64,000 nt of DNA. Origin: Sphingomonas_O antarctica. Lineage in GTDB: Bacteria > Pseudomonadota > Alphaproteobacteria > Sphingomonadales > Sphingomonadaceae. A program made the translations under genes and the position numbers. Where the stretch lies: positions 75,062-139,061 of the forward strand of contig NZ_CBCRXM010000007.1 of NCBI RefSeq assembly GCF_965137005.1, in the 5' to 3' direction. Below, piece after piece: positions 27,201 through 35,008 of the stretch (its first letter is position 1; each line of letters opens with the position of its first letter). Below the pieces are notes generated by a model that did no database searches, was not told the origin of the DNA, and saw only the letters and a program-made list of their open reading frames with translations.

Positions 27201-27595
27201 CGGGGACGTCGGTACAACTCGGTGACATCGCCGCCTCCGACGCTGCGCAGAGCGGAACCGAATTCTACGTCACGGTCGATGCCAATGGCACGCTGGGCAA
27301 GGGCGGGCAGTCGGGTGCGTCGCTGGTCGCGATGCAGCAGAACGCCCAAATCGAAAGCCTGCAGGTCAGCCAGGCGGCGATCGACGATACCGTCGCCGCG
27401 CAGGGGCGGCAGATCACCGCGCTCGGCACCGGGCTGCATCAGGCCAATGCCGGGATCGCGGCGGCGATGGCGATGGGCGGGATGATGGCGGTCCCCGACA
27501 GCAACGTGTCGGTGAACTTAAACCTGGCGACATATCGCGGCGAGCAGGGCTTTTCCGGCGGGCTGGTCGGGCGTGTGGCGCCGAAAGTGTTCTGA
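24230..27595 (+). CDS. YadA-like trimeric autotransporter adhesin, anchor frameshifted
   Basis: A 1121-residue reading frame. It has a signal peptide (cut near P-A-Q-A-D-E-C), a D-R-N-N-N-G-T-I-D-T-G calcium-loop-like motif, then about 1000 residues of YadA-head repeats (S-x-A-T-A-I-G-x-x-A-x-A-T-G pattern, each about 14 residues, forming a left-handed beta-roll). A short coiled-coil-like stalk (I-E-S-L-Q-V-S-Q) and a YadA anchor beginning A-N-A-G-I-A-A-A-M-A follow. The frame stops at 27595 in mid-anchor. The +2 frame at once continues with L-N-A-G-V-A-G-S-T and ends in G-V-A-F-G-F at 27666, the expected last strands. One added C (TTCTG to TTCCTG) restores it. As read, the protein lacks about 25 anchor residues and should not assemble well. 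Confidence 0.88.
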   Translation: MPVPSKTFLTAAVSVLAIAVAATPAQADECFLDRNNNGTIDTGIDNDGGADSAGNDTRLACGISSTATGLASTAVGVSAQATNTSATAVGYTAQASNLNTTALGVDAIASGADSTGIGVSVRATGTSAVAIGTTTTATADGSTAVGYSADATGMSSTAIGQGAQASGTISTALGNGATASNASAAAFGAGASASGSNSVAIGAAAASADRSVGIGTSASAQSYRGVAVGASSIAQGNAGIAIGSDAAAGTPTAGGAIAIGASSGAFAGGFGGQATTATGSNSIAFGTGAQSFQAGAIAIGGRTDNSVGQGAAATAIGAVAIGAQATTGTSAAYSVTLGAGSNVTGAEAFAGGHNSRASAEGAIAIGGDSGDADTFGATASTTSAVAIGQDAVASGSFGVVALGAMATASGDYSTAIGKGSNALQQDTIAIGNNAKAGGLDSTTIGVDAQSTGTRTTIIGSESSAGSNTAGVAVGYRSVVAANGGTAVGAFASTTGLRSIAIGTDAGGDDIGPSASATDAIALGTEAIAAGVRSNSIGALSVASSPYSTALGFDAQAMGNGALALGASSRTGDGSTAGNIAIGLSSGALAGNVGGTGATATGGQSLAIGVAAQATGASTNAIGSAASATGINAMAIGTTSGASGIASTAMGQQANASANFATALGNVAVASGLRSVALGTDGTDGNTTGATASADDAVALGTDAAAGGVASVALGLTSSAGATNSIAIGSGASSGGVSGVAVGAQTVASVTGATAIGLQASATGVSATALGNGAAASAARSIAIGADGADGDAFAARATGSDAVAIGTDSLASNTASVAVGAGNTATGGIGAVSVGNRSTANGQGAVAIGDADNAVGFGAVAMGFSSNATASNALALGSSSTASGSAAVALGNGAVASMSGNLGLGSSAQATGVVATSIGYLSQATGAFGTSIGAAAVATNAQTTAIGGKSTASAMNTSAVGYMATASFAGSTALGANAATTAVNQVKLGGSGTSVQLGDIAASDAAQSGTEFYVTVDANGTLGKGGQSGASLVAMQQNAQIESLQVSQAAIDDTVAAQGRQITALGTGLHQANAGIAAAMAMGGMMAVPDSNVSVNLNLATYRGEQGFSGGLVGRVAPKVF

Positions 27596-27665
27596 ATGCG
27601 GGCGTGGCGGGGTCGACGCGAAAAGGCTCTACCGGTGGGCGCGTCGGCGTGGCATTCGGTTTTTG

Positions 27666-28166
27666 ATGAAACCGATCCTCGCCCTCGCACTGGCTTTGAC
27701 CACGGCACCTGCATTCGCGCAGGCGCCCGCCCCCGTCGCCGCGCCGACGCTCGAACAGCACGAGCTGATGAAATTGATCTGGTCGACCATGGCGGCGGTC
27801 GATCAGGCCAACCGCACCGGCAATTATTCGGTGCTGCGCGACCTCGCCGCGCCGGGCTTTCAGGCGGTCAACGACCAAGCGAAGCTGACCGCGATCTTCG
27901 CCAATTTACGCGCGTCGGGCGTCGATCTGTCGTCCACACTGCTGCTCGCGCCGACCTATCGCGTGCCGCCGCAAATGGTTCAGCCGGGACTGGTGCGCGT
28001 GCAGGGCGCATTCGGTATGCGGCCCAATGCGATCAGTTTCGACCTGGCCTATCAATTCAGCGGCGGCCAATGGCGGTTGTTCGGCATCGGCGTATCGCCG
28101 GTGGCGATGCCGACGCAGCAGGCGGCGCCGCAAGCCGCGCCGCCGCCCAAGCCCAAGGGGCGCTAG
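27666..28166 (+). CDS. Periplasmic protein coupled to the adhesin gene
   Basis: A 166-residue protein with a signal peptide (M-K-P-I-L-A-L-A-L-A-L-T-T-A-P-A-F-A), a globular domain (about 35-150, with L-M-K-L-I-W-S-T-M-A-A-V-D-Q-A-N-R-T-G-N-Y and W-R-L-F-G-I-G-V) that resembles small NTF2-like or DUF4864-type folds, and a Pro/Ala/Gln tail. Its ATG overlaps the stop that the adhesin would have in the repaired frame (TGATG at 27664-27668). It has no clear ribosome-binding site, so it is probably translationally coupled. A role in adhesin folding or export is possible but unproven. It is convergent with thiSG (4-nt overlap). Confidence 0.72.
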   Translation: MKPILALALALTTAPAFAQAPAPVAAPTLEQHELMKLIWSTMAAVDQANRTGNYSVLRDLAAPGFQAVNDQAKLTAIFANLRASGVDLSSTLLLAPTYRVPPQMVQPGLVRVQGAFGMRPNAISFDLAYQFSGGQWRLFGIGVSPVAMPTQQAAPQAAPPPKPKGR

Positions 28167-29167
28167 ATCAAACCGGCGAGCGGGCTCGACGGGTCAGCAT
28201 ATTTACGCGTGCCCATGCGCCCCGCGAGGTAGGCGAGACGCCCCGATTCGACCGCGAGTTTCATCGCCGCTGCCATTTTGATCGGGTCTTTCGCTTCGGC
28301 AATTGCGGTGTTCATTAGGACCCCGTCGCAGCCGAGCTCCATCGCCACCGCGGCATCGCTGGCGGTGCCGACACCGGCGTCGACCAGCACCGGCACCTTC
28401 GCGCCTTCCACGATAAGCCGGATGGTGACGCGGTTCTGGATGCCGAGGCCGGAGCCGATCGGCGCGCCCAGCGGCATGATCGCGACCGCGCCCGCCTCTT
28501 CCAATTGTTTCGCGGCGATCGGATCGTCGGTGCAATAGACCATCGGCTTGAAGCCTTCGCGGACGAGAACGTCGGTCGCCTTCAGCGTTTCGCGCATGTC
28601 CGGGTATAGCGTGCGCGCTTCGCCGAGCACTTCGAGTTTGACGAGATCCCAACCTCCCGCTTCCCGCGCCAGGCGCAGCGTGCGGACCGCGCTGTCGGCG
28701 TCGAAACAGCCCGCGGTATTGGGCAGATACGTGATCTTCGCCGGGTCGATAAAGTCCATCAACAGCGGCGCATTGCGATCGGATATGTTCACCCGCCGCA
28801 CCGCCACCGTGACGATCTCCGCACCCGATGCGGCGACAGCGGCGGCGTTCTGCGCGAAATCCTTATATTTGCCGGTGCCGACGATCAGCCGGCTGCGGAA
28901 CGTCTTGCCCGCGACGGTCCATGTATCGTCATCGACCGCTACCGGATGGTCGCCACCGCCGACAAAATGAACGATCTCCAGTTCGTCGCCATCCTCGACG
29001 CGAACGTCGGCGAGGGTGGAGCGTGGAACGATCTCCAAATTGCGTTCGACCGCGACGCGCGTCGGTTCGAGCCCGAGTTCCAGCGCCAACGCCGCAATGC
29101 TCAAGTCGTTCGCCACGCGGCGGTGTTCGCCGTTGACGCGGATGGAAATGGTGCCGTCTGGGGTCAT
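28163..29167 (-). CDS. thiG: ThiS-ThiG fusion (sulfur carrier and thiazole synthase)
   Basis: A 334-residue fusion. Residues 1-72 are a ThiS ubiquitin-like sulfur carrier ending in V-G-G-G. Residues 78-334 are ThiG, a TIM barrel with the Schiff-base lysine in D-L-V-K-L-E-V (about K177), I-V-G-T-G-K-Y near its start and a phosphate site around G-A-P-I-G-S-G. ThiG makes the thiazole phosphate of thiamine from deoxyxylulose phosphate, dehydroglycine and ThiS thiocarboxylate. In separate ThiS the Gly-Gly must be C-terminal; here it is internal, followed by D-H-P. Such fusions are annotated in related bacteria. No THI-box riboswitch is visible in the short upstream gap to accB. Confidence 0.93.
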   Translation of the reverse strand: MTPDGTISIRVNGEHRRVANDLSIAALALELGLEPTRVAVERNLEIVPRSTLADVRVEDGDELEIVHFVGGGDHPVAVDDDTWTVAGKTFRSRLIVGTGKYKDFAQNAAAVAASGAEIVTVAVRRVNISDRNAPLLMDFIDPAKITYLPNTAGCFDADSAVRTLRLAREAGGWDLVKLEVLGEARTLYPDMRETLKATDVLVREGFKPMVYCTDDPIAAKQLEEAGAVAIMPLGAPIGSGLGIQNRVTIRLIVEGAKVPVLVDAGVGTASDAAVAMELGCDGVLMNTAIAEAKDPIKMAAAMKLAVESGRLAYLAGRMGTRKYADPSSPLAGLI

Positions 29168-29242
29168 GCCGCACCTCTAGCCATGCTTGCCCCTGCTGCG
29201 AAGCCATGACAGAGGCTGTCGCAATCCAAAAATGAGGTTCGC

Positions 29243-29713
29243 ATGAGCGACGAAGAGGGAGCGATGCAGGTCGATGTCGCGCTGGTCCGCCAGCTCGCCG
29301 AGCTGCTGGACGAAACGAAACTGACCGAAATCGAGGTCGAACATGGCGAGCGGCGCATCCGCGTCGCGCGCAAGGCGGCGGCGGTCGCGGGTTATGCTCC
29401 TGCCCCCGCTGCGGCACCGCTGCCGGCACCGACCGCATCCTTGCCCGCCGAAACGCCGACGACGGCGGCCAGCGAAAGCGGCACGCCGGTCAAATCGCCG
29501 ATGGTCGGCACGGTATATCTGTCGGCGGAACCCGGATCGAAACCCTTCGCCAGCGTCGGGGACAAGGTCAGCGAAGGGCAGACCCTGGTCATCATCGAGG
29601 CGATGAAGGTGATGAACGCGATCCCCGCGCCCAATGGCGGCACGGTCAAGCGCATCTGCGTCGAAAACGGCCAGCCGGTCGAATTCGACCAGTCGCTGAT
29701 CATCATCGAATAA
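29243..29713 (+). CDS. accB: Biotin carboxyl carrier protein of acetyl-CoA carboxylase
   Basis: A 156-residue BCCP. A short N-terminal helical region (L-V-R-Q-L-A-E-L-L-D-E-T-x-L-T-E-I-E-V) is followed by an Ala/Pro linker (about 50-80) and a C-terminal biotinyl domain with the modified lysine in E-A-M-K-V-M-N (K122). It carries carboxybiotin between AccC and AccAD in the first step of fatty acid synthesis. It is divergent from thiSG with a 75-nt gap. Its stop overlaps the accC start (TAATG), so the two are coupled. Confidence 0.97.
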   Translation: MSDEEGAMQVDVALVRQLAELLDETKLTEIEVEHGERRIRVARKAAAVAGYAPAPAAAPLPAPTASLPAETPTTAASESGTPVKSPMVGTVYLSAEPGSKPFASVGDKVSEGQTLVIIEAMKVMNAIPAPNGGTVKRICVENGQPVEFDQSLIIIE

Positions 29714-31062
29714 TGGCGATTGAAAAGCTGCTGATCGCCAATCGCGGCGAGATTGCGCTGCGAATTCACCGTGCCTGCCACGAAATGGGCATCAAGACGG
29801 TGGCGGTGCATTCGACGGCGGATGCCGATGCGATGCACGTGCGGCTGGCCGATGAGGCGATCTGCATCGGGCCGCCCGCCGCCGCCGACAGCTATCTCAA
29901 CATCCCGGCGATCATTTCCGCCGCCGAGATCAGCCATGCCGACGCGATCCATCCGGGATACGGGTTCCTCAGCGAGAACGCGCGTTTCGCCGATATCGTC
30001 GAGGAACACGGCATCATCTTCGTCGGGCCGAAGCCCGAACATATCCGCACGATGGGCGACAAGATCGAGGCCAAGCGGACCGCCGGCGCGCTCGGGCTGC
30101 CGCTTGTGCCCGGATCGGACGGGCCGATCAGCGACCTGGCCGAGGCCAAGGCGATCGCCGCCGAGGCCGGCTATCCGGTGATCATCAAGGCGGCATCGGG
30201 CGGCGGCGGGCGCGGCATGAAAGTGTGCACGTCCGAGGATCAGCTCGAAACGCTGATGCAACAGGCGGGCAGCGAGGCCAAGGCGGCGTTCGGCGACGCC
30301 ACCGTCTATCTCGAAAAATACCTCGGCAACCCGCGCCACATCGAATTCCAGATCTTTGGCGACGGCAATGGCAATGCGATCCATCTCGGCGAGCGCGATT
30401 GCTCGCTCCAGCGGCGTCACCAGAAAGTGCTTGAAGAAGCACCATCCCCCGCCATTTCGACCGAGGAACGGATGCGCATGGGCGAAGTCGTCCGCAAGGC
30501 AATGGCCGATATGTCCTATCGCGGCGCGGGAACGATCGAATTCCTGTGGGAAGACGGCGAATTCTATTTCATCGAAATGAACACGCGGCTGCAGGTCGAG
30601 CATCCGGTGACCGAGATGATCACCGGCCTCGACCTGGTCCGCGAACAGATCCGCATCGCCGAGGGTCGCCCGCTATCGGTCAAACAGGAAGACATCGAGT
30701 TCAAGGGGCATGCGATCGAATGCCGCATCAATGCCGAGGACCCGCGCACCTTTGCGCCGTCGCCCGGGCTGGTGACGACCTATCACGCGCCGGGCGGCAT
30801 GCACGTCCGCATCGATAGCGGGCTGTATGCAGGGTACCGCATCCCGCCTTATTACGATTCGATGATCGCCAAGCTGATCGTTTACGGGCGCACGCGCGAG
30901 GGCTGCATCATGCGGCTGCGGCGCGCGCTGGAGGAAATGGTCATCAACGGGGTCAAGACGACGATCCCGCTGCACCGCGACCTGTTGCAGGATCCCGACA
31001 TGATGAACGGCGATTACTCGATCAAATGGCTCGAGGAATGGTTGGCGAAGCAGGACGCCTGA
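29713..31062 (+). CDS. accC: Biotin carboxylase subunit of acetyl-CoA carboxylase
   Basis: A 449-residue ATP-grasp enzyme that carboxylates biotin on AccB using bicarbonate and ATP. The N-terminus L-L-I-A-N-R-G-E-I-A, the H-P-G-Y-G-F-L-S-E-N loop, the glycine-rich flap A-S-G-G-G-G-R-G-M and the catalytic region E-M-N-T-R-L-Q-V-E-H are all intact. The length is normal. Start and accB stop overlap. It is followed 7 nt later by ribF, so accB-accC-ribF-ileS may be one transcript. Confidence 0.98.
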   Translation: MAIEKLLIANRGEIALRIHRACHEMGIKTVAVHSTADADAMHVRLADEAICIGPPAAADSYLNIPAIISAAEISHADAIHPGYGFLSENARFADIVEEHGIIFVGPKPEHIRTMGDKIEAKRTAGALGLPLVPGSDGPISDLAEAKAIAAEAGYPVIIKAASGGGGRGMKVCTSEDQLETLMQQAGSEAKAAFGDATVYLEKYLGNPRHIEFQIFGDGNGNAIHLGERDCSLQRRHQKVLEEAPSPAISTEERMRMGEVVRKAMADMSYRGAGTIEFLWEDGEFYFIEMNTRLQVEHPVTEMITGLDLVREQIRIAEGRPLSVKQEDIEFKGHAIECRINAEDPRTFAPSPGLVTTYHAPGGMHVRIDSGLYAGYRIPPYYDSMIAKLIVYGRTREGCIMRLRRALEEMVINGVKTTIPLHRDLLQDPDMMNGDYSIKWLEEWLAKQDA

Positions 31063-31069
31063 GCGCCTG

Positions 31070-31996
31070 ATGGAGCGCGTCACCGGGGGGAACGATCTGC
31101 CGCCGCAGCTGCGCGGGGCGGTGATCGCGCTGGGCAATTTCGACGGCTTTCATCTGGGGCATCAGGCGGTCGTCGGGCGCGCGGTGGAGACGGCGCGGCG
31201 GCGCGGGCGTCCGGCGATCGTCGCGACGTTCGATCCGCATCCGGTGCGCTATTTCAGGCCCGACGCGCCACCGTTTCGGCTGACCAGCCTCGACCAGCGC
31301 GAACGGCTGTTCGCGGGCGCGGGTGCCGATGCGATGATGGTGTTCGAATTCAACGAGCGGCTGGCCAATGTCACTGCCGAGGATTTCGTGCGTGACTGGC
31401 TGACACACACGTCGGGCGTGGTGACGGGCAGCGACTTTACCTTCGGCAAAGGGCGCGGCGGCAATGTGCAGGTGCTGGCCGAACTCGGCGCACGGCAAAG
31501 CATGACGGTGGACGCGGTGGCGGCGGTGACGCTGGATGGCGAGTCGGTGTCGTCGTCGCGCATCCGGCAGGCGCTGCAGGCGGGCGATTGCGCGACGGCG
31601 ACGCGGCTGTTGACGCGGCCCTTCGCGGTCGAGGGCATTGTTCAGCACGGCGACGCGCTGGGGCGGACGATCGGTTATCCGACCGCCAACCTGTCGCTCG
31701 GCAATTATCTGCGGCCCCGCTACGGGGTCTATGCCGTGCGCGTGCGGCTGGCGGACGGGCGCGTGATCGATGGCGCGGCGAATCTGGGGGTCCGACCACA
31801 ATTCGACCCGCCCAAAGAGTTGCTCGAAGCCTATCTGTTCGATTTCGACGAGGATTTGTACGGGCAGAGCATCGAGGTGTCGCTGATCGCGCATTTGCGG
31901 GACGAGGCGAAGTTCGACGGCATCGATGCTTTGGTGGCGCAGATGGACCGCGATTGCGATGAAGCGCGCCGCATCCTAAGCGCCCCCGCGACATGA
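31070..31996 (+). CDS. ribF: Bifunctional riboflavin kinase/FAD synthetase
   Basis: A 308-residue RibF that converts riboflavin to FMN and then FAD. The N-terminal adenylyltransferase half has G-N-F-D-G-F-H-L-G-H and the late S-S-S-R-I-R motif; the C-terminal kinase half has G-R-x-I-G-Y-P-T-A-N-L and G-V-Y-A-V. ATG at 31070. The stop overlaps the ileS start (ATGA). The order ribF-ileS-lspA is standard in proteobacteria. Confidence 0.97.
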   Translation: MERVTGGNDLPPQLRGAVIALGNFDGFHLGHQAVVGRAVETARRRGRPAIVATFDPHPVRYFRPDAPPFRLTSLDQRERLFAGAGADAMMVFEFNERLANVTAEDFVRDWLTHTSGVVTGSDFTFGKGRGGNVQVLAELGARQSMTVDAVAAVTLDGESVSSSRIRQALQAGDCATATRLLTRPFAVEGIVQHGDALGRTIGYPTANLSLGNYLRPRYGVYAVRVRLADGRVIDGAANLGVRPQFDPPKELLEAYLFDFDEDLYGQSIEVSLIAHLRDEAKFDGIDALVAQMDRDCDEARRILSAPAT

Positions 31997-34935
31997 CAGA
32001 TTATCGCAGCACCGTCTTCCTTCCCAAAACCGATTTCCCGATGAAGGCGGGCCTTCCGCAAAAGGAGCCGGGGATCCTTGCCAAATGGCAGGCGGCGGAC
32101 CTGTACCGGCAGCTGCGCGAGAGCCGCGCGGGCCGCGAAAAATTCATCCTGCACGATGGCCCGCCTTATGCGAATGGCGACATGCATATCGGCCATGCGC
32201 TGAACCATATCCTGAAGGACATGGTGGTGCGGACGCAGACCTTGCTCGGCAAGGACGCGCCGTACGTGCCCGGCTGGGACTGTCACGGCCTGCCGATCGA
32301 GTGGAAGGTCGAGGAGCAATATCGCAAGAAAAAGCTCAACAAGGACGAGGTCCCCGCGGTCGAATTTCGCGCCGAATGCCGGGCCTATGCCCAGCATTGG
32401 GTCGATACGCAGCGCGAACAGCTCAAGCGGCTGGGCATCAACGGCGATTGGGACAAGCCGTATCTGACGATGGATTTCGACAGCGAAGCGACCATCGTCG
32501 CCGAACTGATGAAGTTCGCGGAGTCGGGCCAGCTCTATCGCGGTGCCAAGCCGGTGATGTGGTCCCCGGTCGAAAAGACCGCGCTGGCCGAGGCCGAAGT
32601 CGAATATGAGGACATTGTTTCGACTCAGATCGACGTGGCGTTTGAGATTGTGGACTCACCGATCGAGGAACTGAAGGGCGCCTACGCCGTCATCTGGACG
32701 ACGACGCCTTGGACGATCCCGGTCAATCAGGCTTTGGCTTACGGGCCGGAAGTTGATTACGTTCTGCTCGCAACCGACTTAGTCGAAATCCATTCGGGCG
32801 ATACTCGCTCAAACTATTACCTAGTTGCCGCCGAGCTTGGGCAAGCGTTCGCCGACCGCTGTTTCCCACACGCAGCGCTTCGCTTGGTCAAAGAGATCAA
32901 AGGTACCGACCTCGCCCACACTATCGCCCGTCATCCGATGCATCATCTCGGCGGGTTCTTCGCTCGACCTCGGCCGTTCCTCGCGGGCGATTTTGTCACC
33001 ACCGAACAGGGCACCGGTCTGGTCCACATGGCGCCCGATCATGGCGAGGACGATTTCGAGCTGTGCAAGCTGAACGAGATCGAGCCGGTCTTCGCGGTCG
33101 AGGGTGACGGTAAGTATAGCGAAAACTGGACATGGCTCGGCGGACAAGGGTCGGTCATCAACCCGAAATTCAACGCGCCTGACGGGCCGATCTGTACGGA
33201 TCTGCGCGAGGCCGGCGCGCTGCTCGCGGCGAGTGCCGATTACAAGCACAGCTATCCGCATTCGTGGCGGTCCAAGGCCAAGCTGATTTTCCGCGCGACA
33301 CCGCAATGGTTCATCGCGATGGATGAGGTGTTGGAGGAGGACGACGACGTCACCCCGGCGGAGGCCGGGGCCGCTCTCGGCTTTGGCGCACAATCGACAG
33401 AGGTCCCGGCCTCCGCCGGGACGACGCTGAGAGACCGCGCGCTCGCCGCCATCGCGCAAACCCGCTTCATCCCGCCCAAGGGCGAGAACCGCATCCGTGC
33501 GATGGTCGAGGGGCGACCGGACTGGGTGATCAGCCGTCAGCGCGCCTGGGGCGTGCCGATCACGTTGTTCGTCAACAAGATGACCGGGCAATATATGGTC
33601 GACGAGCATGTCAATGAGCGCATCGTCGCGGCGATCCGCGAACGGGGTGTCGATGCGTGGAATGCGGAAGACGCGGCAGCCTTGCTCGGCGGCGGGCACG
33701 ATCCCGATGCGTTCGAAATGGTCACCGACATTCTCGACGTGTGGTTCGATTCGGGCTGCACGCACGCGTTCGTGCTGGAAAGCGGCAAATGGCCCGAATT
33801 GCGCTGGCCCGCCGACCTCTACCTCGAAGGATCGGACCAGCATCGCGGGTGGTTCCAGTCTTCGCTGATGGAAAGCTGCGGCACGCGGGGGCGCGCGCCG
33901 TACGACGCGGTGCTGACGCACGGCTTCACCATGGCCTCCGACGGCAAGAAAATGTCGAAGTCGCTCGGCAACACCGTCGATCCGTTGAAGGTGATGGAGC
34001 AATATGGCGCGGACATCATCCGGCTATGGGCGCTCTCGGTGGACTTCACCGAGGATCACCGCATCGGTGACGAGATTTTGCGCGGGGTGGCCGATGGCTA
34101 TCGCAAGCTGCGCAATACCTTCCGTTACCTGCTCGGCGCGCTCGAGGGGTTTAGCGAGGCAGAGCGCGTCGATGCGGCGGCGATGCCCGAGTTGGAGCGC
34201 TACATCCTGCACCGCGTCCACACGCTCGACGGCGTGTTGCGGCGCGCGATCGATGATTTCGACTTCAACACATACACGCGCGCCTTGGCCGATTTCGCCA
34301 ATGACGATCTGTCGGCGTTCTTCTTCGATATCCGCAAGGACAGCCTCTATTGCGAGGCCGCCGATGCGCCGACGCGGATGGCGTATCGCACGACGCTCGA
34401 CGCGCTGTTCCACGCGCTGGTGCGTTGGGCCGCGCCGATCCTGGTGTTCACCGCCGAGGAGGTGTGGAACACGCGCTACCCCGGCGCGAGCAGCGTTCAT
34501 TTGCTCGACTGGCCGGTGATCGGAAACTGGCACAACGCCGCGCTGGGCGAGCGTTGGGACCGCCTGCGCGCGATCCGCGGCGTGGTGCTGGGCGAGATCG
34601 AGCCGCTGCGGCGCGAAAAAATCATCGGCTCGGGGCTGGAAGCGGACGTCACGGTCATCGCCTATGATCTCGCCGACAAGGTGTTGCTCACGGGCGTGAA
34701 CCTGAGCGAACTGGCGATCGTGGCGAAAGCCGAGATCTGCACCGGCGATGGCGCACTGGCGAGCGGCGATGCCAGCTCGGTGGCCGACATTCGCGTCGAG
34801 GCCAAGAAAACCGAATATGAGAAATGCGAGCGCTGCTGGCGGCATTTGCCCGAGGTCGAGCCGGAGGGGCTGTGCGCGCGATGTGAGAGCGTCATCGCGT
34901 CAAATCCTGTCGCCCCTGCGCAGGCAGGAGCCTAG
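31993..34935 (+). CDS. ileS: Isoleucyl-tRNA synthetase, with repeat-derived insert and C-terminus
   Basis: A 980-residue class I synthetase charging tRNA-Ile, with H-I-G-H in Y-A-N-G-D-M-H-I-G-H, K-M-S-K-S at about residue 653, an editing domain (about 215-400) and a C-terminal zinc cluster (C-E-R-C and C-A-R-C). Two parts are derived from REP-like repeats. One is an in-frame insert at about residues 451-478 that adds D-V-T-P-A-E-A-G and V-P-A-S-A-G-T-T-L around a linker, between the editing region and the return to the catalytic core. The other is the last residues V-A-P-A-Q-A-G-A. The editing-domain stretch at about 32700-32950 uses codons rare elsewhere (CTA, TTA, TCA, ACT). All catalytic motifs are intact, so the enzyme is probably functional. 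Confidence 0.96.
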   Translation: MTDYRSTVFLPKTDFPMKAGLPQKEPGILAKWQAADLYRQLRESRAGREKFILHDGPPYANGDMHIGHALNHILKDMVVRTQTLLGKDAPYVPGWDCHGLPIEWKVEEQYRKKKLNKDEVPAVEFRAECRAYAQHWVDTQREQLKRLGINGDWDKPYLTMDFDSEATIVAELMKFAESGQLYRGAKPVMWSPVEKTALAEAEVEYEDIVSTQIDVAFEIVDSPIEELKGAYAVIWTTTPWTIPVNQALAYGPEVDYVLLATDLVEIHSGDTRSNYYLVAAELGQAFADRCFPHAALRLVKEIKGTDLAHTIARHPMHHLGGFFARPRPFLAGDFVTTEQGTGLVHMAPDHGEDDFELCKLNEIEPVFAVEGDGKYSENWTWLGGQGSVINPKFNAPDGPICTDLREAGALLAASADYKHSYPHSWRSKAKLIFRATPQWFIAMDEVLEEDDDVTPAEAGAALGFGAQSTEVPASAGTTLRDRALAAIAQTRFIPPKGENRIRAMVEGRPDWVISRQRAWGVPITLFVNKMTGQYMVDEHVNERIVAAIRERGVDAWNAEDAAALLGGGHDPDAFEMVTDILDVWFDSGCTHAFVLESGKWPELRWPADLYLEGSDQHRGWFQSSLMESCGTRGRAPYDAVLTHGFTMASDGKKMSKSLGNTVDPLKVMEQYGADIIRLWALSVDFTEDHRIGDEILRGVADGYRKLRNTFRYLLGALEGFSEAERVDAAAMPELERYILHRVHTLDGVLRRAIDDFDFNTYTRALADFANDDLSAFFFDIRKDSLYCEAADAPTRMAYRTTLDALFHALVRWAAPILVFTAEEVWNTRYPGASSVHLLDWPVIGNWHNAALGERWDRLRAIRGVVLGEIEPLRREKIIGSGLEADVTVIAYDLADKVLLTGVNLSELAIVAKAEICTGDGALASGDASSVADIRVEAKKTEYEKCERCWRHLPEVEPEGLCARCESVIASNPVAPAQAGA
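33345..33425. repeat. REP-like palindrome, type C copy 1, inside ileS
   Basis: A perfect 16-bp inverted repeat, CCCGGCGGAGGCCGGG (33354-33369) with CCCGGCCTCCGCCGGG (33405-33420), separated by 35 nt. The same arms occur between hslV and hslU (50951-51029). It sits in frame within ileS and is translated. Confidence 0.85.
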
Positions 34936-35008
34936 ATGAACGCTCCACTTGAAACGAAGCCGGACGGGGTGAGTCCATCTGGGCCCCTGCCTGCGCAGGG
35001 GCGACAGG
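34906..35008. repeat. REP-like paired palindrome, type B copy 2, across the ileS/lspA junction
   Basis: Two inverted ~33-nt arms centred on CCCCTGCGCAGGCAGG (34914-34929) and GCCCCTGCCTGCGCAGGGGC (34983-35002). The left arm encodes the end of IleS and contains its stop codon. The spacer and right arm encode the first residues of LspA. The whole unit matches the type B element at 13439-13537. Confidence 0.88.

Noticed and set aside
29168..29242. THI-box riboswitch before thiSG
   Set aside because: The 75-nt gap is too short and contains none of the conserved TPP motifs.
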